From assembly GCA_017792445.1 (NCBI GenBank), contig CP051232.1, positions 1,488,001 through 1,552,000 on the forward strand: a DNA stretch of 64,000 bases, given 5' to 3'. The translations under genes and the position numbers were made by a program. This document shows, one piece after another, positions 38,369 to 47,162 of the stretch. The DNA is from Maritimibacter sp. Its GTDB lineage: Bacteria > Pseudomonadota > Alphaproteobacteria > Rhodobacterales > Rhodobacteraceae. The stretch's first letter is position 1. Every line of letters begins with the position of its first letter. The notes under the pieces were generated by a model. That model searched no databases. It was not told the DNA's origin and saw only the letters and a list, made by a program, of their open reading frames with translations.

Positions 38369-39025
38369 ATGCCACAACGCGCCGTAGACGCCGTCACGCC
38401 CGACGAGATCCTGTCGTTCTGGTTTCCGGACAGGCTTGCCGACGGCGTCCCCGAGGACCATGCGGCGTTCTGGAACAGCCGGATGCATGGCGGGATGGAT
38501 GCGGCGATTGCCGAGACCTATGCCGACGTCACCGCCGCTGCCGCGCGCGGCGCCTTCGACGGCTGGGCGGACACGCCAGAGGGACGGCTTGCGCTGTTGC
38601 TGACGCTGGACCAGTTCCCGCGCTCGGTCTGGCGCGACACCCCCGCCGCCTTTGCGCAGGACATCAAGTCCTGCCGCCTGTGCCTTGACGGACTTGCCAA
38701 CGGTCATTTCGAGACGCTTAAGACCCCGTGGCAACGCCTGTTCTACATGATCGCCATCAGCCACTGCGAAGGGCCGGACCACCTGCAGCGGATGGACCTG
38801 ATCATCGACATCACCGACACGAAGATCGTTCCCATGTCCCGGGACTTCGGCAACATCTACGACGAGGCTGGCAACCAGCCGCGCCGGGTACGCGAGATCA
38901 TCCGCCGCTTTGGCCGCCACCCGCACCGGAACCCCGTTCTGGGCCGTCCCTGCACCCCCGAGGAAGACGCCTATATCGCCACCGGGGATTTCCCGCACGA
39001 GCGGCGCATCGAGCCGAAAGACTGA
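38369..39025 (+). CDS. DUF924 family protein
   Basis: 218 residues. Typical DUF924 pattern: PDEILSFWFPDR, FDGWADTPEGRLALLLTLDQFPRSVWRDTP, FYMIAISHCEG, and the C-terminal FGRHPHRNPVLGRPCTPEE. The family is all-helical, TPR-like, of unknown role. A second in-frame ATG is not needed. It lies 57 bases after xth on the same strand. Confidence 0.9.
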   Translation: MPQRAVDAVTPDEILSFWFPDRLADGVPEDHAAFWNSRMHGGMDAAIAETYADVTAAAARGAFDGWADTPEGRLALLLTLDQFPRSVWRDTPAAFAQDIKSCRLCLDGLANGHFETLKTPWQRLFYMIAISHCEGPDHLQRMDLIIDITDTKIVPMSRDFGNIYDEAGNQPRRVREIIRRFGRHPHRNPVLGRPCTPEEDAYIATGDFPHERRIEPKD

Positions 39026-39124
39026 TCCGACAGCGGCACCATCGCGCACGGCACTTGCAAGACCGCCGGGCATGCTCCATCTAACCCAACGACACCGATT
39101 GCACGAGATGATGGGGCATATGCC

Positions 39125-40051
39125 ATGCTGGAACTGGGCCAGAACACCGACCAAGCCGCGCCGCAAGGCGACCTGATCAAGGACGTGACCGAGGCGAACT
39201 TCGTCGCCGAGGTGATGGAAGGCTCGCAGGAGGTCCCGGTCATCGTGGACTTCTGGGCACCGTGGTGCGGCCCCTGCAAGACGCTGGGCCCGATGCTGGA
39301 ACAGGCCGTGACCGACGCCAAGGGCAAGGTCCGGATGGCCAAGCTGAATGTCGACGACAACCAGCGCCTTGCCGCGGCACTGGCGCAGCAGGGCCTGCCG
39401 CTTCAGTCCATCCCGACCGTCGTCGCCTTCCACCAGGGCCGCCCGGTCGACATGTTCCAGGGCGCCGTGCCGCAATCCGAGATCAAGGCCTTCGTTGACC
39501 GCGTCGCCGCGCTGGCCGGTGACGGCGGCCTTGGCGAAGCCCTCGAGGCCGCCGAGGCGATGCTGACCGAAGGCGCAGCGGTCGACGCCGCCCAGACCTT
39601 TGCCGCGATCCTCGGCGAAGAGCCCGAGAACGCCGCCGCCTATGCCGGACTTGTCCGCGCGCATATCGCGATGGACGATCTCGATCAGGCCGAAGCGATC
39701 CTGAACGGCGCGCCCGCCGCGATCAGCACCGCACCGGAACTGGAAGCCGCGCACGCCCAGCTTGACCTTGCCAAGCAGGCGTCGAACGCTGGCCCGGTCG
39801 CCGAACTGTCCGCGCAGGTTGAGGCGAACCCCGACGACCATCAGGCCCGGTTCGACCTTGCGCAGGCGCTGTACGCGAAGGGCGAGGCGGAAGAAGCCGT
39901 CGCCCAGCTTCTGGAATTGTTCCGCCGCGACCGAGAGTGGAACGATGCCGCCGCGAAGCAGCAGCTTTTCACCATCTTCGAGGCGCTGAAGCCACAGGAT
40001 CCGGTCGCTCTGAACGGCCGCCGCAAATTGTCGTCGATGATATTTGCCTGA
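39125..40051 (+). CDS. Thioredoxin-TPR chaperedoxin (CnoX/YbbN-like)
   Basis: 308 residues. N-terminal thioredoxin domain with WCGPC (C48, C51), IPTVVAFHQG and the family YbbN-type layout. TPR-like helices follow from about 140 (EAAEAMLTEGAAVDAAQTFAAIL, ARFDLAQALYAKGEAEEAVAQLLELF). In E. coli, CnoX holds oxidised clients for GroEL and DnaK; here the CxxC is kept, so reductase activity is expected too. First gene of a three-gene unit with the LON-domain and Trm112 genes. Confidence 0.93.
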   Translation: MLELGQNTDQAAPQGDLIKDVTEANFVAEVMEGSQEVPVIVDFWAPWCGPCKTLGPMLEQAVTDAKGKVRMAKLNVDDNQRLAAALAQQGLPLQSIPTVVAFHQGRPVDMFQGAVPQSEIKAFVDRVAALAGDGGLGEALEAAEAMLTEGAAVDAAQTFAAILGEEPENAAAYAGLVRAHIAMDDLDQAEAILNGAPAAISTAPELEAAHAQLDLAKQASNAGPVAELSAQVEANPDDHQARFDLAQALYAKGEAEEAVAQLLELFRRDREWNDAAAKQQLFTIFEALKPQDPVALNGRRKLSSMIFA

Positions 40052-40077
40052 GGTATGCGTCGGGCTAGGTTTGGCAC

Positions 40078-40722
40078 ATGATTTCAGCCGCCGACCTGCC
40101 CGACACGATCCCTGTGTTTCCCCTGCCCGGCGCCCTGCTGCTGCCGCGCGCGAAACTGCCGCTGCACATCTTCGAGCCGCGCTATCTGGCGATGCTGGAC
40201 GACTGCATGAAAACCCCGCAGCGCCTGATCGGCATGGTGCAGCCCTATGAAAGCCCCGGCGGCACACCGGACCGGCTGCATCGCATCGGCTGCGCCGGTC
40301 GGCTGACGGCCTTTTCCGAGACAGAGGACGGCCGCTATTTGATCACCCTGACAGGTGTCTGCCGGTTCCGCGTCCGCGAGGAAATCGACGGCTTCACGCC
40401 CTATCGCCGCTGCGAAGTCGGCTGGGACGATTTCTCGCGCGATCTTGGCCCGGCGGAACACGACCCCGGCTTCGACCGCAGCGACTTTCTGGGCCTGCTG
40501 TCGCGCTATTTCCAGGAAGAGAACCTCAAGACCGACTGGGAAGCGATGCGGGAAGCCGATGACGAGTTGCTGATCAACTCGCTGTCGATGCTCTGCCCGT
40601 TTGAACCGGAAGACCGGCAGGCGCTGCTAGAAGCACCATCGCTGTCGACCCGGCGGGAAACGCTGGTTACGTTGATCGAGTTCGCCCTGAGAGGCGGCGC
40701 TGGCGACGAGATCATGCAATGA
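40078..40722 (+). CDS. LON N-terminal (substrate-binding) domain protein
   Basis: 214 residues, only the LON substrate-binding domain: [29 protein letters not shown] at the start, [26 protein letters not shown] later, and a helical C-terminus. No protease or AAA+ domain follows. Such stand-alone proteins may select degradation substrates, unproven. It overlaps the Trm112 gene by 4 bases (ATGA). Confidence 0.93.
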   Translation: MISAADLPDTIPVFPLPGALLLPRAKLPLHIFEPRYLAMLDDCMKTPQRLIGMVQPYESPGGTPDRLHRIGCAGRLTAFSETEDGRYLITLTGVCRFRVREEIDGFTPYRRCEVGWDDFSRDLGPAEHDPGFDRSDFLGLLSRYFQEENLKTDWEAMREADDELLINSLSMLCPFEPEDRQALLEAPSLSTRRETLVTLIEFALRGGAGDEIMQ

Positions 40723-40964
40723 CCGACGATACGAACGAACGCCCCCCGGTGCTTCCTACCCCCAGCGACGACGCTTCGGTCCCGGCCCCCGCGCCCGCGT
40801 TCGACCGGCGGATGCTGGAATCGCTGGTCTGCCCACAGACGCAGGCGGTGCTTAGCTACGACGCCACGCATCAGGAACTGATCTCGCGCGCGGCGCACCT
40901 TGCCTTCCCGATCCGCGACGGTATCCCGGTCATGCTGATCGACGAGGCGCGCCCGCTGGAATGA
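40719..40964 (+). CDS. Trm112 family small protein
   Basis: 81 residues. C-terminal YcaR/Trm112 core: [39 protein letters not shown]. The CxxC zinc pair of eukaryotic Trm112 is reduced to a single Cys, as is usual in alphaproteobacterial members. The first 30 residues are disordered and acidic/Pro-rich. Possibly a partner of methyltransferases. Translationally coupled to the LON-domain gene. Confidence 0.9.
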   Translation: MTDDTNERPPVLPTPSDDASVPAPAPAFDRRMLESLVCPQTQAVLSYDATHQELISRAAHLAFPIRDGIPVMLIDEARPLE

Positions 40965-40971
40965 CGCCGGG

Positions 40972-41757
40972 CTAGAACAGCAGCCCCATCACGCCGCGCC
41001 GGATCAGGTTCAGCCCGGCCACGACCAGCACCAGCAGCATCGCACGGCGGAACTTCACCGCGTCCAGCCGGTCGTGCACCCAGTAGCCCGCGACCATTCC
41101 CAGCACGCAGGGGATCAGCATCGCGAAGGACAGCGGCAGCGTCTGCGCGTTCAGCACACCAGACCGCAGGTGCGACGCCAGCAACACCACGGACCCCGCG
41201 GCATAGACGACGCCCTGCATCCGCATCGCCTCGCCCTTCGGCGCCTGGATCGCGGTGAGATAGGCCACGGTCGGCGGCCCCCAGACCCCGGACAGCCCGC
41301 CGGTGAAGCCTGCCACCGCCCCGATCATCAATTCGGCCCGGGTCCGGTGCTCGGGGCGGATATTCAGCTTCCATCCCATGATCTGCACCAGCGCGAAACC
41401 GGTGATCGGGATACCCAGCAGCAGGTAGAACACCCAGCTTGGGATCACCCGCACCAGCTGAGCGCTGCCCGCGATGAAGACCAGCACGATCAGCATGTAC
41501 AGCCAGTACTTGCGCACCGTCCCCAGCGCCGCCGCGACCCCGTCGCGCAGGGCCTGCCACACGTTCGCCGCCACGGTAGGGATGATCAGCGCTGCAAGTG
41601 CGAGTTCGGGGGCCAGCACGGACCCCAGACCGGAAATCATGATCATCGGAAGCGCGAAGCCGACCGCCCCTTTCACGAAGCCCGCGAACAGGGTCACACC
41701 GACCGCGAAAGCAAGAATCGCAGGGGGAATCTGGGTGAAGACCTCGAACATCGGCAA
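40972..41757 (-). CDS. TauE/SafE (TSUP) family permease
   Basis: 261 residues with about eight hydrophobic segments and two TSUP repeats (GFVKGAVGFALPMIMISGLGSVLAP and GFTGGLSGVWGPPTVAYLTAI). The family exports sulfite, sulfoacetate or other sulfur/organic anions. The substrate is not predictable, and no sulfonate genes lie next to it. It converges on the Trm112 gene with only 7 bases between. Confidence 0.92.
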   Translation of the reverse strand: MPMFEVFTQIPPAILAFAVGVTLFAGFVKGAVGFALPMIMISGLGSVLAPELALAALIIPTVAANVWQALRDGVAAALGTVRKYWLYMLIVLVFIAGSAQLVRVIPSWVFYLLLGIPITGFALVQIMGWKLNIRPEHRTRAELMIGAVAGFTGGLSGVWGPPTVAYLTAIQAPKGEAMRMQGVVYAAGSVVLLASHLRSGVLNAQTLPLSFAMLIPCVLGMVAGYWVHDRLDAVKFRRAMLLVLVVAGLNLIRRGVMGLLF

Positions 41758-41921
41758 AGCTCCTGACCGTTCCCGACCGTCATACAGGCTTGTGCGGCGC
41801 TGCCTAGTTGTTAATCCGTAAAGTCATTTTACATCCCCTTGCGTACCATTTTTGAATTATTGTTGCGCTGCGACTGCAAAGGCGCTATCTCCTCCCGACG
41901 TAGCGGAAAAGGAATTGCCCG

Positions 41922-43604
41922 ATGCCCCATGACGGACAGGACATGTCGACGGACCCCGTGATGCTGCCGGACCTTCTGGCGCTGACCGCCGATGCCGTGC
42001 CGGCGGCCGAGGCCCTGCTGGACAAGGCGCGCGCGCGCGTCCGCGCGGAAGTCATAGACGGCGACCGGGTGTCGCCCGCCCGGATCGAGGCGCACCAGTC
42101 CGCCGCCCATGCGCTTGCCTGGCTCGCAACTTACGTCGAATCGCTGCGGCAGATGCAGCATTGGGCCGATGCGCTGGAGGCCGAGGGCCGGTTCGGCGAG
42201 ATGGAGCGGCTGATCCACCAGATCGCGTTCGGCGAATACCTCTGGCAGATCTACGGCGGCATCCCGATGAGCCAGAACGAGACCGCGCGTCCGCAGGACA
42301 TGTACCTGACGCAGGACGACCAGCGCACCCTGATGACCCCGTCCGTGATGACCCTGACCCAGTCGGGCAACACGCAGGCCGCGCGCATGCGGCTGGCCAC
42401 GCTGATGCAGGACAACGCCGGGCACGCCACCTTCGGCGCCACCGGTCTGGACGACGAGCTTGAGATGATCCGCGACCAGTTCCGCCGCTTCGCTGACGAA
42501 CGCGTCATCCCGTACGCGCAGGACTGGCACCTGAAAGACGAATTGATCCCGATGGAGATCATCGAGGATCTCGCCGAGATGGGCGTCTTCGGCCTGACCA
42601 TCCCCGAGGAACACGGCGGCTTCGGCCTGTCCAAAGCCTCGATGGTCGTGGTGTCCGAGGAACTGTCGCGCGGCTATATCGGCGTCGGCTCGCTGGGCAC
42701 CCGGTCCGAGATCGCGGCGGAACTGATCCTCTGCGGCGGCACCGAAGAGCAAAAGGCGCACTGGCTGCCGAAGATCGCGGCCGCAGAGATCCTGCCGACG
42801 GCGGTGTTCACCGAACCCAACACCGGCTCTGACCTCGGATCGCTGCGCACGCGCGCGGTGAAAACGGGCGACGACTATGAGATCACCGGCAACAAAACGT
42901 GGATCACCCACGCCGCCCGCGCCCACGTGATGACCCTGCTTGCGCGCACGGACCCCGACAGCACCGACCACCGCGGGCTGTCCATGTTCCTTGCGGAAAA
43001 GACGCCGGGCACCGACGCCGATCCCTTCCCCACCCCCGGCATGACCGGCGGCGAAATCGAGGTGCTGGGCTACCGCGGGATGAAGGAATACGAACTCGGC
43101 TTCGACGGCTTCAAGGTGCAGGGCGGCAACCTGCTTGGCGGGGTCGAGGGACAGGGCTTCAAGCAGTTGATGCAGACCTTCGAAAGCGCCCGCATCCAGA
43201 CGGCGGCCCGCGCCACGGGCGTCGCGCAGTCGGCTCTGGAAACCGGCCTGCAATATGCAACGGAACGCCAGCAGTTCGGCAAGCCCCTCGCCGCCTTCCC
43301 GCGGGTTGCGTCGAAACTTGCCATGATGGCGGTCGAGATCATGGTGGCGCGCCAGCTCACCTACTTCTCCGCCCGCCGGAAAGACAGTGACGAGCGCTGC
43401 GACCTCGAAGCCGGGATGGCGAAACTGCTGGGCGCCCGCGTCGCCTGGGCGGCGGCGGACAACGCGTTGCAGATCCACGGCGGCAACGGCTTTGCCACCG
43501 AGTACCGGATCAGCCGCATCCTGTGCGACGCCCGTATCCTGAACATCTTCGAGGGCGCCGCCGAGATCCAGGCCCAGGTGATCGCGCGCCGACTTCTGGC
43601 CTGA
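41922..43604 (+). CDS. mcd: (2S)-methylsuccinyl-CoA dehydrogenase
   Basis: 560 residues, about 150 longer than a normal acyl-CoA dehydrogenase. The extra N-terminal domain (RIEAHQSAAHALAWLATYVESLRQM, GEYLWQIYGGIPMSQNE) is the one I know from Mcd of the ethylmalonyl-CoA pathway. From about residue 180 it is a standard flavin domain (FTEPNTGSDLGSLRT, LQIHGGNGFATEYRISRILCDARILNIFEGAAEIQ). Mcd oxidises methylsuccinyl-CoA to mesaconyl-CoA, so the organism probably assimilates acetate without isocitrate lyase. AAAAGGA precedes the ATG. Its leader has a TTGC ... TGCAAA pair that only weakly resembles a short-chain-acyl regulator site. Confidence 0.88.
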   Translation: MPHDGQDMSTDPVMLPDLLALTADAVPAAEALLDKARARVRAEVIDGDRVSPARIEAHQSAAHALAWLATYVESLRQMQHWADALEAEGRFGEMERLIHQIAFGEYLWQIYGGIPMSQNETARPQDMYLTQDDQRTLMTPSVMTLTQSGNTQAARMRLATLMQDNAGHATFGATGLDDELEMIRDQFRRFADERVIPYAQDWHLKDELIPMEIIEDLAEMGVFGLTIPEEHGGFGLSKASMVVVSEELSRGYIGVGSLGTRSEIAAELILCGGTEEQKAHWLPKIAAAEILPTAVFTEPNTGSDLGSLRTRAVKTGDDYEITGNKTWITHAARAHVMTLLARTDPDSTDHRGLSMFLAEKTPGTDADPFPTPGMTGGEIEVLGYRGMKEYELGFDGFKVQGGNLLGGVEGQGFKQLMQTFESARIQTAARATGVAQSALETGLQYATERQQFGKPLAAFPRVASKLAMMAVEIMVARQLTYFSARRKDSDERCDLEAGMAKLLGARVAWAAADNALQIHGGNGFATEYRISRILCDARILNIFEGAAEIQAQVIARRLLA

Positions 43605-43623
43605 CGCCCGACACCCATCGCGC

Positions 43624-43687
43624 AGGGGGACGCTGTCCCCCGCGCCTTCGGCGCTCCCCCTGAGGTACTTTGGAAAGAGAAGAAAAG
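43624..43687 (-). repeat. Dispersed intergenic repeat, copy C
   Basis: On the minus strand: CTTTTCTTCTCTTTCCAAAG, TACCTCAGGGGGAG, a GCGCC-GAA-GGCGC hairpin, then GGGGGACAGCGTCCCCC. It begins 20 bases after mcd and is head-to-head with copy D. Confidence 0.75.
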
Positions 43688-43695
43688 GACAGCCG

Positions 43696-43743
43696 CTTCT
43701 TCTCTTTCTAAATACCTCTGCCAGAGGCTCGGCCCGCAGGGCC
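43696..43743 (+). repeat. Dispersed intergenic repeat, copy D
   Basis: CTTCTTCTCTTTCTAAATAC, CTCTGCCAGAGG, then GGCCCGCAGGGCC. It lies 8 bases from copy C in opposite orientation, so the two heads face each other between the convergent mcd and aminotransferase genes. Confidence 0.7.
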
Positions 43744-43745
43744 GA

Positions 43746-44912
43746 TCACTTGGACAGGAACGCCTTCATCCGCCCCAGCGCTTCGCGGATATTGTCCTGC
43801 GAGTTGGCATAGCTCAGGCGGATATAGCCTTCGCCCAGTGTTCCGAAGTCCGGGCCGCCAACGGTGGCGACGCCGGTTTCTTCCAGCAGGGACAGCGCGA
43901 GTTTCTTCGCCTTCCAGCCGGTCTGCGACACGTTCGGGAAGGCGTAGAACGCGCCCTTGGGCGTGATGCACGAGACGCCGGGCAGGTCGTTGGCGAGGTC
44001 GACGACCAGCTTCCGGCGGGCGTCGAATTCGGCGACCATCTTCGCGACTGCATCCTGGGGGCCGGTCAGCGCCTCGAGCGCGGCGTATTGCGAGGGTGTG
44101 TTGACGCAGGACCATGCGTTGACCGCCAGTTTCCGGGCCTTGTCGTACAGATCCTGCGGCCAGACCGAATAGCCCAGCCGCCAGCCGGTCATCGCGTAGG
44201 TCTTGGACCAGCCGTTCAGCAGGATCAGGCGGTCCCGGATCTCGGGGTAACCCAGGAGGGTGACGTGCTCTTCGCCGTCGTAGAGCATCTGGTCGTAGAT
44301 CTCGTCCGACATGATCGCCACCTCGGGCCAGTCGGCGAGGCCCGCGACCAGCTTGTCGACCTCGGCGCGCGGCGTGACGCCGCCGCAGGGGTTGGCGGGC
44401 GAGTTGACGATGATCAGGCGCGTCTTGTCGTTGATCAGCGACAGGGTTTCCTCGGCCGAGAAGGCAAAGCCGTTCTCTTCGCGGATCGGGATCGGCACCG
44501 GTTTCGCGCCGGTGAATTCGATCATCGAGCGGTAGATGGGGAAGCCGGGATCCGGGTACAGGATTTCCGCCCCCGGTTCGCCGAACATCAGGATCGCTGT
44601 GAACATGGTGACCTTGCCTCCGGGCACGATCAGCACGTTATCCGGGTTCACCTCCGCCCCGAAGCGGCGGTGCAGGTCGGCCGACACCGCCTCGCGCAGG
44701 GGCGGGATGCCGGTGGCGGGGGTATAGCCGTGCTGGCCGTCGCGCAGCGCCTTCACGGCCGCTTCGACGATGTTCTCCGGCGTCGGAAAATCCGGCTGGC
44801 CGATGCCGAGGTTGATGACGTCCATGCCCTGCGCCGCAAGTTCCCCGGCGCGCGCCAGCACGGCAAAGGCGTTTTCTTCGCCGATGCGGTCAAATCCCGC
44901 GATGGTCTGCAT
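43746..44912 (-). CDS. Class I PLP-dependent aminotransferase
   Basis: 388 residues. Fold-type I pattern: NLGIGQPDFPTPENI, GYTPATGIPPLREAVS, NSPANPCGG, DEIYDQMLYDG, and the PLP lysine K237 in NGWSKTYAMTGWRLGY. Most like aspartate/branched or methionine aminotransferases. The exact substrate is not readable, and neighbours give no clue. Divergent from gdx. Confidence 0.9.
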   Translation of the reverse strand: MQTIAGFDRIGEENAFAVLARAGELAAQGMDVINLGIGQPDFPTPENIVEAAVKALRDGQHGYTPATGIPPLREAVSADLHRRFGAEVNPDNVLIVPGGKVTMFTAILMFGEPGAEILYPDPGFPIYRSMIEFTGAKPVPIPIREENGFAFSAEETLSLINDKTRLIIVNSPANPCGGVTPRAEVDKLVAGLADWPEVAIMSDEIYDQMLYDGEEHVTLLGYPEIRDRLILLNGWSKTYAMTGWRLGYSVWPQDLYDKARKLAVNAWSCVNTPSQYAALEALTGPQDAVAKMVAEFDARRKLVVDLANDLPGVSCITPKGAFYAFPNVSQTGWKAKKLALSLLEETGVATVGGPDFGTLGEGYIRLSYANSQDNIREALGRMKAFLSK

Positions 44913-44983
44913 GGCTGTCCTCCCTGTTCCGGCCGTCCCGAGGTTGTTGCGTATCGGACCGCGTTTGGCAATGACCGCGCGGC

Positions 44984-45012
44984 TTGAAACCGGGGGCCGG
45001 GCGGGCTAGATC
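44984..45012 (+). promoter_or_regulatory. Candidate promoter of gdx
   Basis: TTGAAA (44984-44989) and TAGATC (45007-45012) with a 17-base spacer. The predicted start, near 45018, falls right at the beginning of the first riboswitch hairpin. Confidence 0.55.
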
Positions 45013-45015
45013 GCG

Positions 45016-45066
45016 GGCAGAGGACGGCCTCGCCATCAAGGTAATTCCGACCGGGACGGCCCGGAC
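45016..45066 (+). promoter_or_regulatory. Guanidine-II (mini-ykkC) riboswitch
   Basis: Two hairpins each with the ACGG tetraloop. GAGG-ACGG-CCTC is at 45020-45031, lengthened by GGC/GCC at 45016-45018 and 45032-45034. CCGGG-ACGG-CCCGG is at 45051-45064. A 16-19-base linker joins them. A GGAAGG ribosome site (45072-45077) follows within 10 bases of the second stem. Paired ACGR-tetraloop hairpins ahead of a small multidrug-resistance gene are the definition of mini-ykkC, which senses guanidine as a loop-loop dimer and controls translation of guanidinium exporters. Confidence 0.88.
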
Positions 45067-45087
45067 ATACTGGAAGGAAACTCTGTC

Positions 45088-45408
45088 ATGGCGTGGATCA
45101 TTCTCTCTGCCGCCGGCCTGCTTGAAATCGTCTGGGCGCTGGCGATGAAGAAATCCCAAGGCTTCACCGTGCTTGTCCCGTCGATCGTCACGCTTGTCGC
45201 GATGTTTGCGAGCTTTGGGCTGCTTGCGGTCGCGATGCGCACGCTGCCCCTGGGCACCGCCTATTCGGTCTGGACCGGGATCGGCGCGGTGGGCGCTTTC
45301 CTTGTCGGCGTCATGTTCCTTGGCGAAGCCGCGACACCGATGCGCCTGACGGCGGTCGCGATGATCGTGGGCGGGCTGGTTCTGATGCGGCTGTCGGGCG
45401 GTCACTGA
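45088..45408 (+). CDS. gdx: Guanidinium exporter, SMR family (Gdx/SugE)
   Basis: 106 residues, four membrane helices. The essential SMR glutamate is E13 in [42 protein letters not shown] is the Gdx/SugE-type signature, as opposed to EmrE. Gdx proteins export guanidinium in exchange for protons as antiparallel dimers. The riboswitch in the leader supports this over a broad drug transporter. The stop overlaps the convergent recO stop by 7 bases. Confidence 0.93.
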   Translation: MAWIILSAAGLLEIVWALAMKKSQGFTVLVPSIVTLVAMFASFGLLAVAMRTLPLGTAYSVWTGIGAVGAFLVGVMFLGEAATPMRLTAVAMIVGGLVLMRLSGGH

Positions 45409-46142
45409 CCGCCGGGACGGTCCAGCCGGGCCTGCAGATCGACGAAGCGCTGCCGTGCCGACGGCAGCGCCCGATCTCCCAGCGCGGGCGCCAGCCAATG
45501 TTCCATGAAATGCCCTGTCGTGCGCAGCCCCTGCGCCACCTCGGACGACGGTGCGTCGTACAGAATGCGCAAACAACGCGGCAGCGGCAGCAGCCGGTCT
45601 TTCCACTCGCCCGCCCCCGCCTCTGATACCGCACGCCCGGTGCGGGGCGAGACATAGTCCAGCCCCTGCGTCGCCCCGGTCACCGCGCAGGCGCTGAAGT
45701 CGAGGCCGAAGCCCATCTCGTCCAGCAACGCGAGTTCCCAGTGCAGATAGGCAAGCGGCCAGAGATCCGGCGTATCCAGCATGTCCAGCAGCGCGACGCT
45801 GCGGTGATAGAGCGGCTCGTGCGCCTCGCGCTCGGGCAGCGTGAAGGACAGCAGCGCGGTCACCGCGTTCAGCCCGGCCAGCGCCAGCCGGTCGGACATC
45901 ACCGACGCGGCGCGGCTTTGCAGCGGCTCCACGGTGAAGGCGCCCAGATGATCCTCGAGCCGCGCGCGCCATGTCACGTCAAGCTGCGCCCCCGGTTGAA
46001 GGATCGGCGCGGTCTTGCGGCTGGCGCCGCCACGCACGACGCCAAGGTGCCGGCCACGGCCGGGAGTGAAGACCTCGATGATCGCGCCGGACTCGCCGTG
46101 GCGACGAGAGGTCAGCAGGATTCCCTGATCGCGCCATTCCAT
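45402..46142 (-). CDS. recO: DNA repair protein RecO
   Basis: 246 residues. OB-fold N-terminus ([30 protein letters not shown]) and the helical part with [23 protein letters not shown]. With RecR it loads RecA on SSB-coated DNA. Its zinc cysteines are reduced, as is common in alphaproteobacteria. It sits a little beyond era and DUF1491 in the rnc-era order. The start is divergent from the Pr6Pr gene. Confidence 0.95.
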   Translation of the reverse strand: MEWRDQGILLTSRRHGESGAIIEVFTPGRGRHLGVVRGGASRKTAPILQPGAQLDVTWRARLEDHLGAFTVEPLQSRAASVMSDRLALAGLNAVTALLSFTLPEREAHEPLYHRSVALLDMLDTPDLWPLAYLHWELALLDEMGFGLDFSACAVTGATQGLDYVSPRTGRAVSEAGAGEWKDRLLPLPRCLRILYDAPSSEVAQGLRTTGHFMEHWLAPALGDRALPSARQRFVDLQARLDRPGGQ

Positions 46143-46205
46143 CCGCCAAATATCGCTGCGTCACGGCGGCCTGCAAGTGTTTGCCTCGCGAAGAAACTGA
46201 ACCAG

Positions 46206-46211
46206 TATAAT
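46206..46211 (+). promoter_or_regulatory. Consensus -10 box overlapping the Pr6Pr gene start
   Basis: TATAAT lies only three bases before the proposed ATG, with TTGCCT 19 bases upstream as a weak -35. If used, transcription would start at or inside the ATG, giving a leaderless message or a start further in. The upstream sequence lacks a Shine-Dalgarno. Confidence 0.35.
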
Positions 46212-46214
46212 TTC

Positions 46215-46829
46215 ATGCTGCTGTCCGCCCCCGCCCGCACCTGTGCCGCCATCGTGGCGGCTTTGGCCGTGCTGTCGCTGTGCCTGAAGTTCGGGATCAC
46301 GCAGATGGAGACGGGGGACCGGATCGCGGGCGTGCTGTGGGCGCAGGCGCGGTACTTCACGATTCTCACCAACGGGCTGGTCGCAATCCTGTTCATGGCG
46401 ATGGTGATGGCGGGCCGGCAGGTGTCCGACCGGCTGATCGCCGGGTTGGTTCTGTGGATCGCCTCGGTCGGGCTGATCTATCGCCTGTTGCTGGCCGAGT
46501 TGTGGGAGCCGCAGGGGCTGCAACGGATTGCGGATCAGGGGGTGCACGCCGTGGTCCCGATGTCGGTGTTCCTGTGGTGGGTGATCTTCGCCCGGAAGAA
46601 CGACATCGGGTGGCTGGACCCTTTGCGGTGGCTGCTGTGGCCGCTTGCCTATCTTGCCTATGCGCTGGTGCGCGGCGCGCTGGACGGGGTCTATCCCTAT
46701 CCGTTCCTCGATCCGGGCCGTCTGGCACCGCCGCAACTGGTGTGGAACTGTGCCCGGCTGATGGAAGGCTTCGTCGGCGCCGGTTACCTGCTGTTCGGCG
46801 CGACACGCCTGTCGCCGAGACCCGCCTAG
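46215..46829 (+). CDS. Pr6Pr-type integral membrane protein
   Basis: 204 residues with six predicted membrane segments. Pattern of the Pr6Pr/FAR-17a/AIG1-like family: RYFTILTNGLVAILF, GLIYRLLLAELWEPQG, HAVVPMSVFLWWVIF, YPYPFLDP, and GAGYLLFGA at the end. The role is not established in bacteria. No Shine-Dalgarno precedes the ATG, and a perfect -10 box does, so translation may be leaderless or start a few codons in. The stop overlaps the convergent DUF1491 stop by four bases. Confidence 0.83.
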   Translation: MLLSAPARTCAAIVAALAVLSLCLKFGITQMETGDRIAGVLWAQARYFTILTNGLVAILFMAMVMAGRQVSDRLIAGLVLWIASVGLIYRLLLAELWEPQGLQRIADQGVHAVVPMSVFLWWVIFARKNDIGWLDPLRWLLWPLAYLAYALVRGALDGVYPYPFLDPGRLAPPQLVWNCARLMEGFVGAGYLLFGATRLSPRPA

Positions 46830-47158
46830 CTGTCGAGCCCTTCCTCATCCAGCAGGTGCCGGCCGGCGCGGTCCTCGACCTCGATCACCCACAGGTCCGG
46901 ATCGAACGAGCGTTGTTTCGTCACAGAGGCGTCGACCGAAGCCTCGTCTCCCTCGGCCAGCACGACCCAGCGCCGTTCGCCTGTCATCAGGTCGACCGAC
47001 CGCTGGTACAGCGTCGCCGTTCCGTCGAGCGGGCTTTGCTTTATCAGGACCGCGCCCGCCGTCGCATCGCCCTTCGAGACGACGAAGGCCGGGATATCCG
47101 CCAGACGCAGCCGCGCCAGATAGGCCGAGACCCAAAGGTCCGAGGTCAGGCGCGCCAT
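46826..47158 (-). CDS. DUF1491 family protein
   Basis: 110 residues. Family pattern: MARLTSDLWVSAYLARLRLADIPAFVVSKGD, AVLIKQSPLDGTATLYQRS, then RSFDPDLWVIEVEDRAGRHLLDEEG. This small alphaproteobacterial protein has no known role and is generally found next to era and recO, as here. It begins 4 bases after the era stop. Confidence 0.92.
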   Translation of the reverse strand: MARLTSDLWVSAYLARLRLADIPAFVVSKGDATAGAVLIKQSPLDGTATLYQRSVDLMTGERRWVVLAEGDEASVDASVTKQRSFDPDLWVIEVEDRAGRHLLDEEGLDS

Positions 47159-47162
47159 GGGC

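Noticed and set aside
41860-41885. TTGC ... TGCAAA pair upstream of mcd as a PccR/RamB-type site
   Set aside because: Only one half matches the remembered TTTGCAA/TTGCAAA form and the spacing is wrong.
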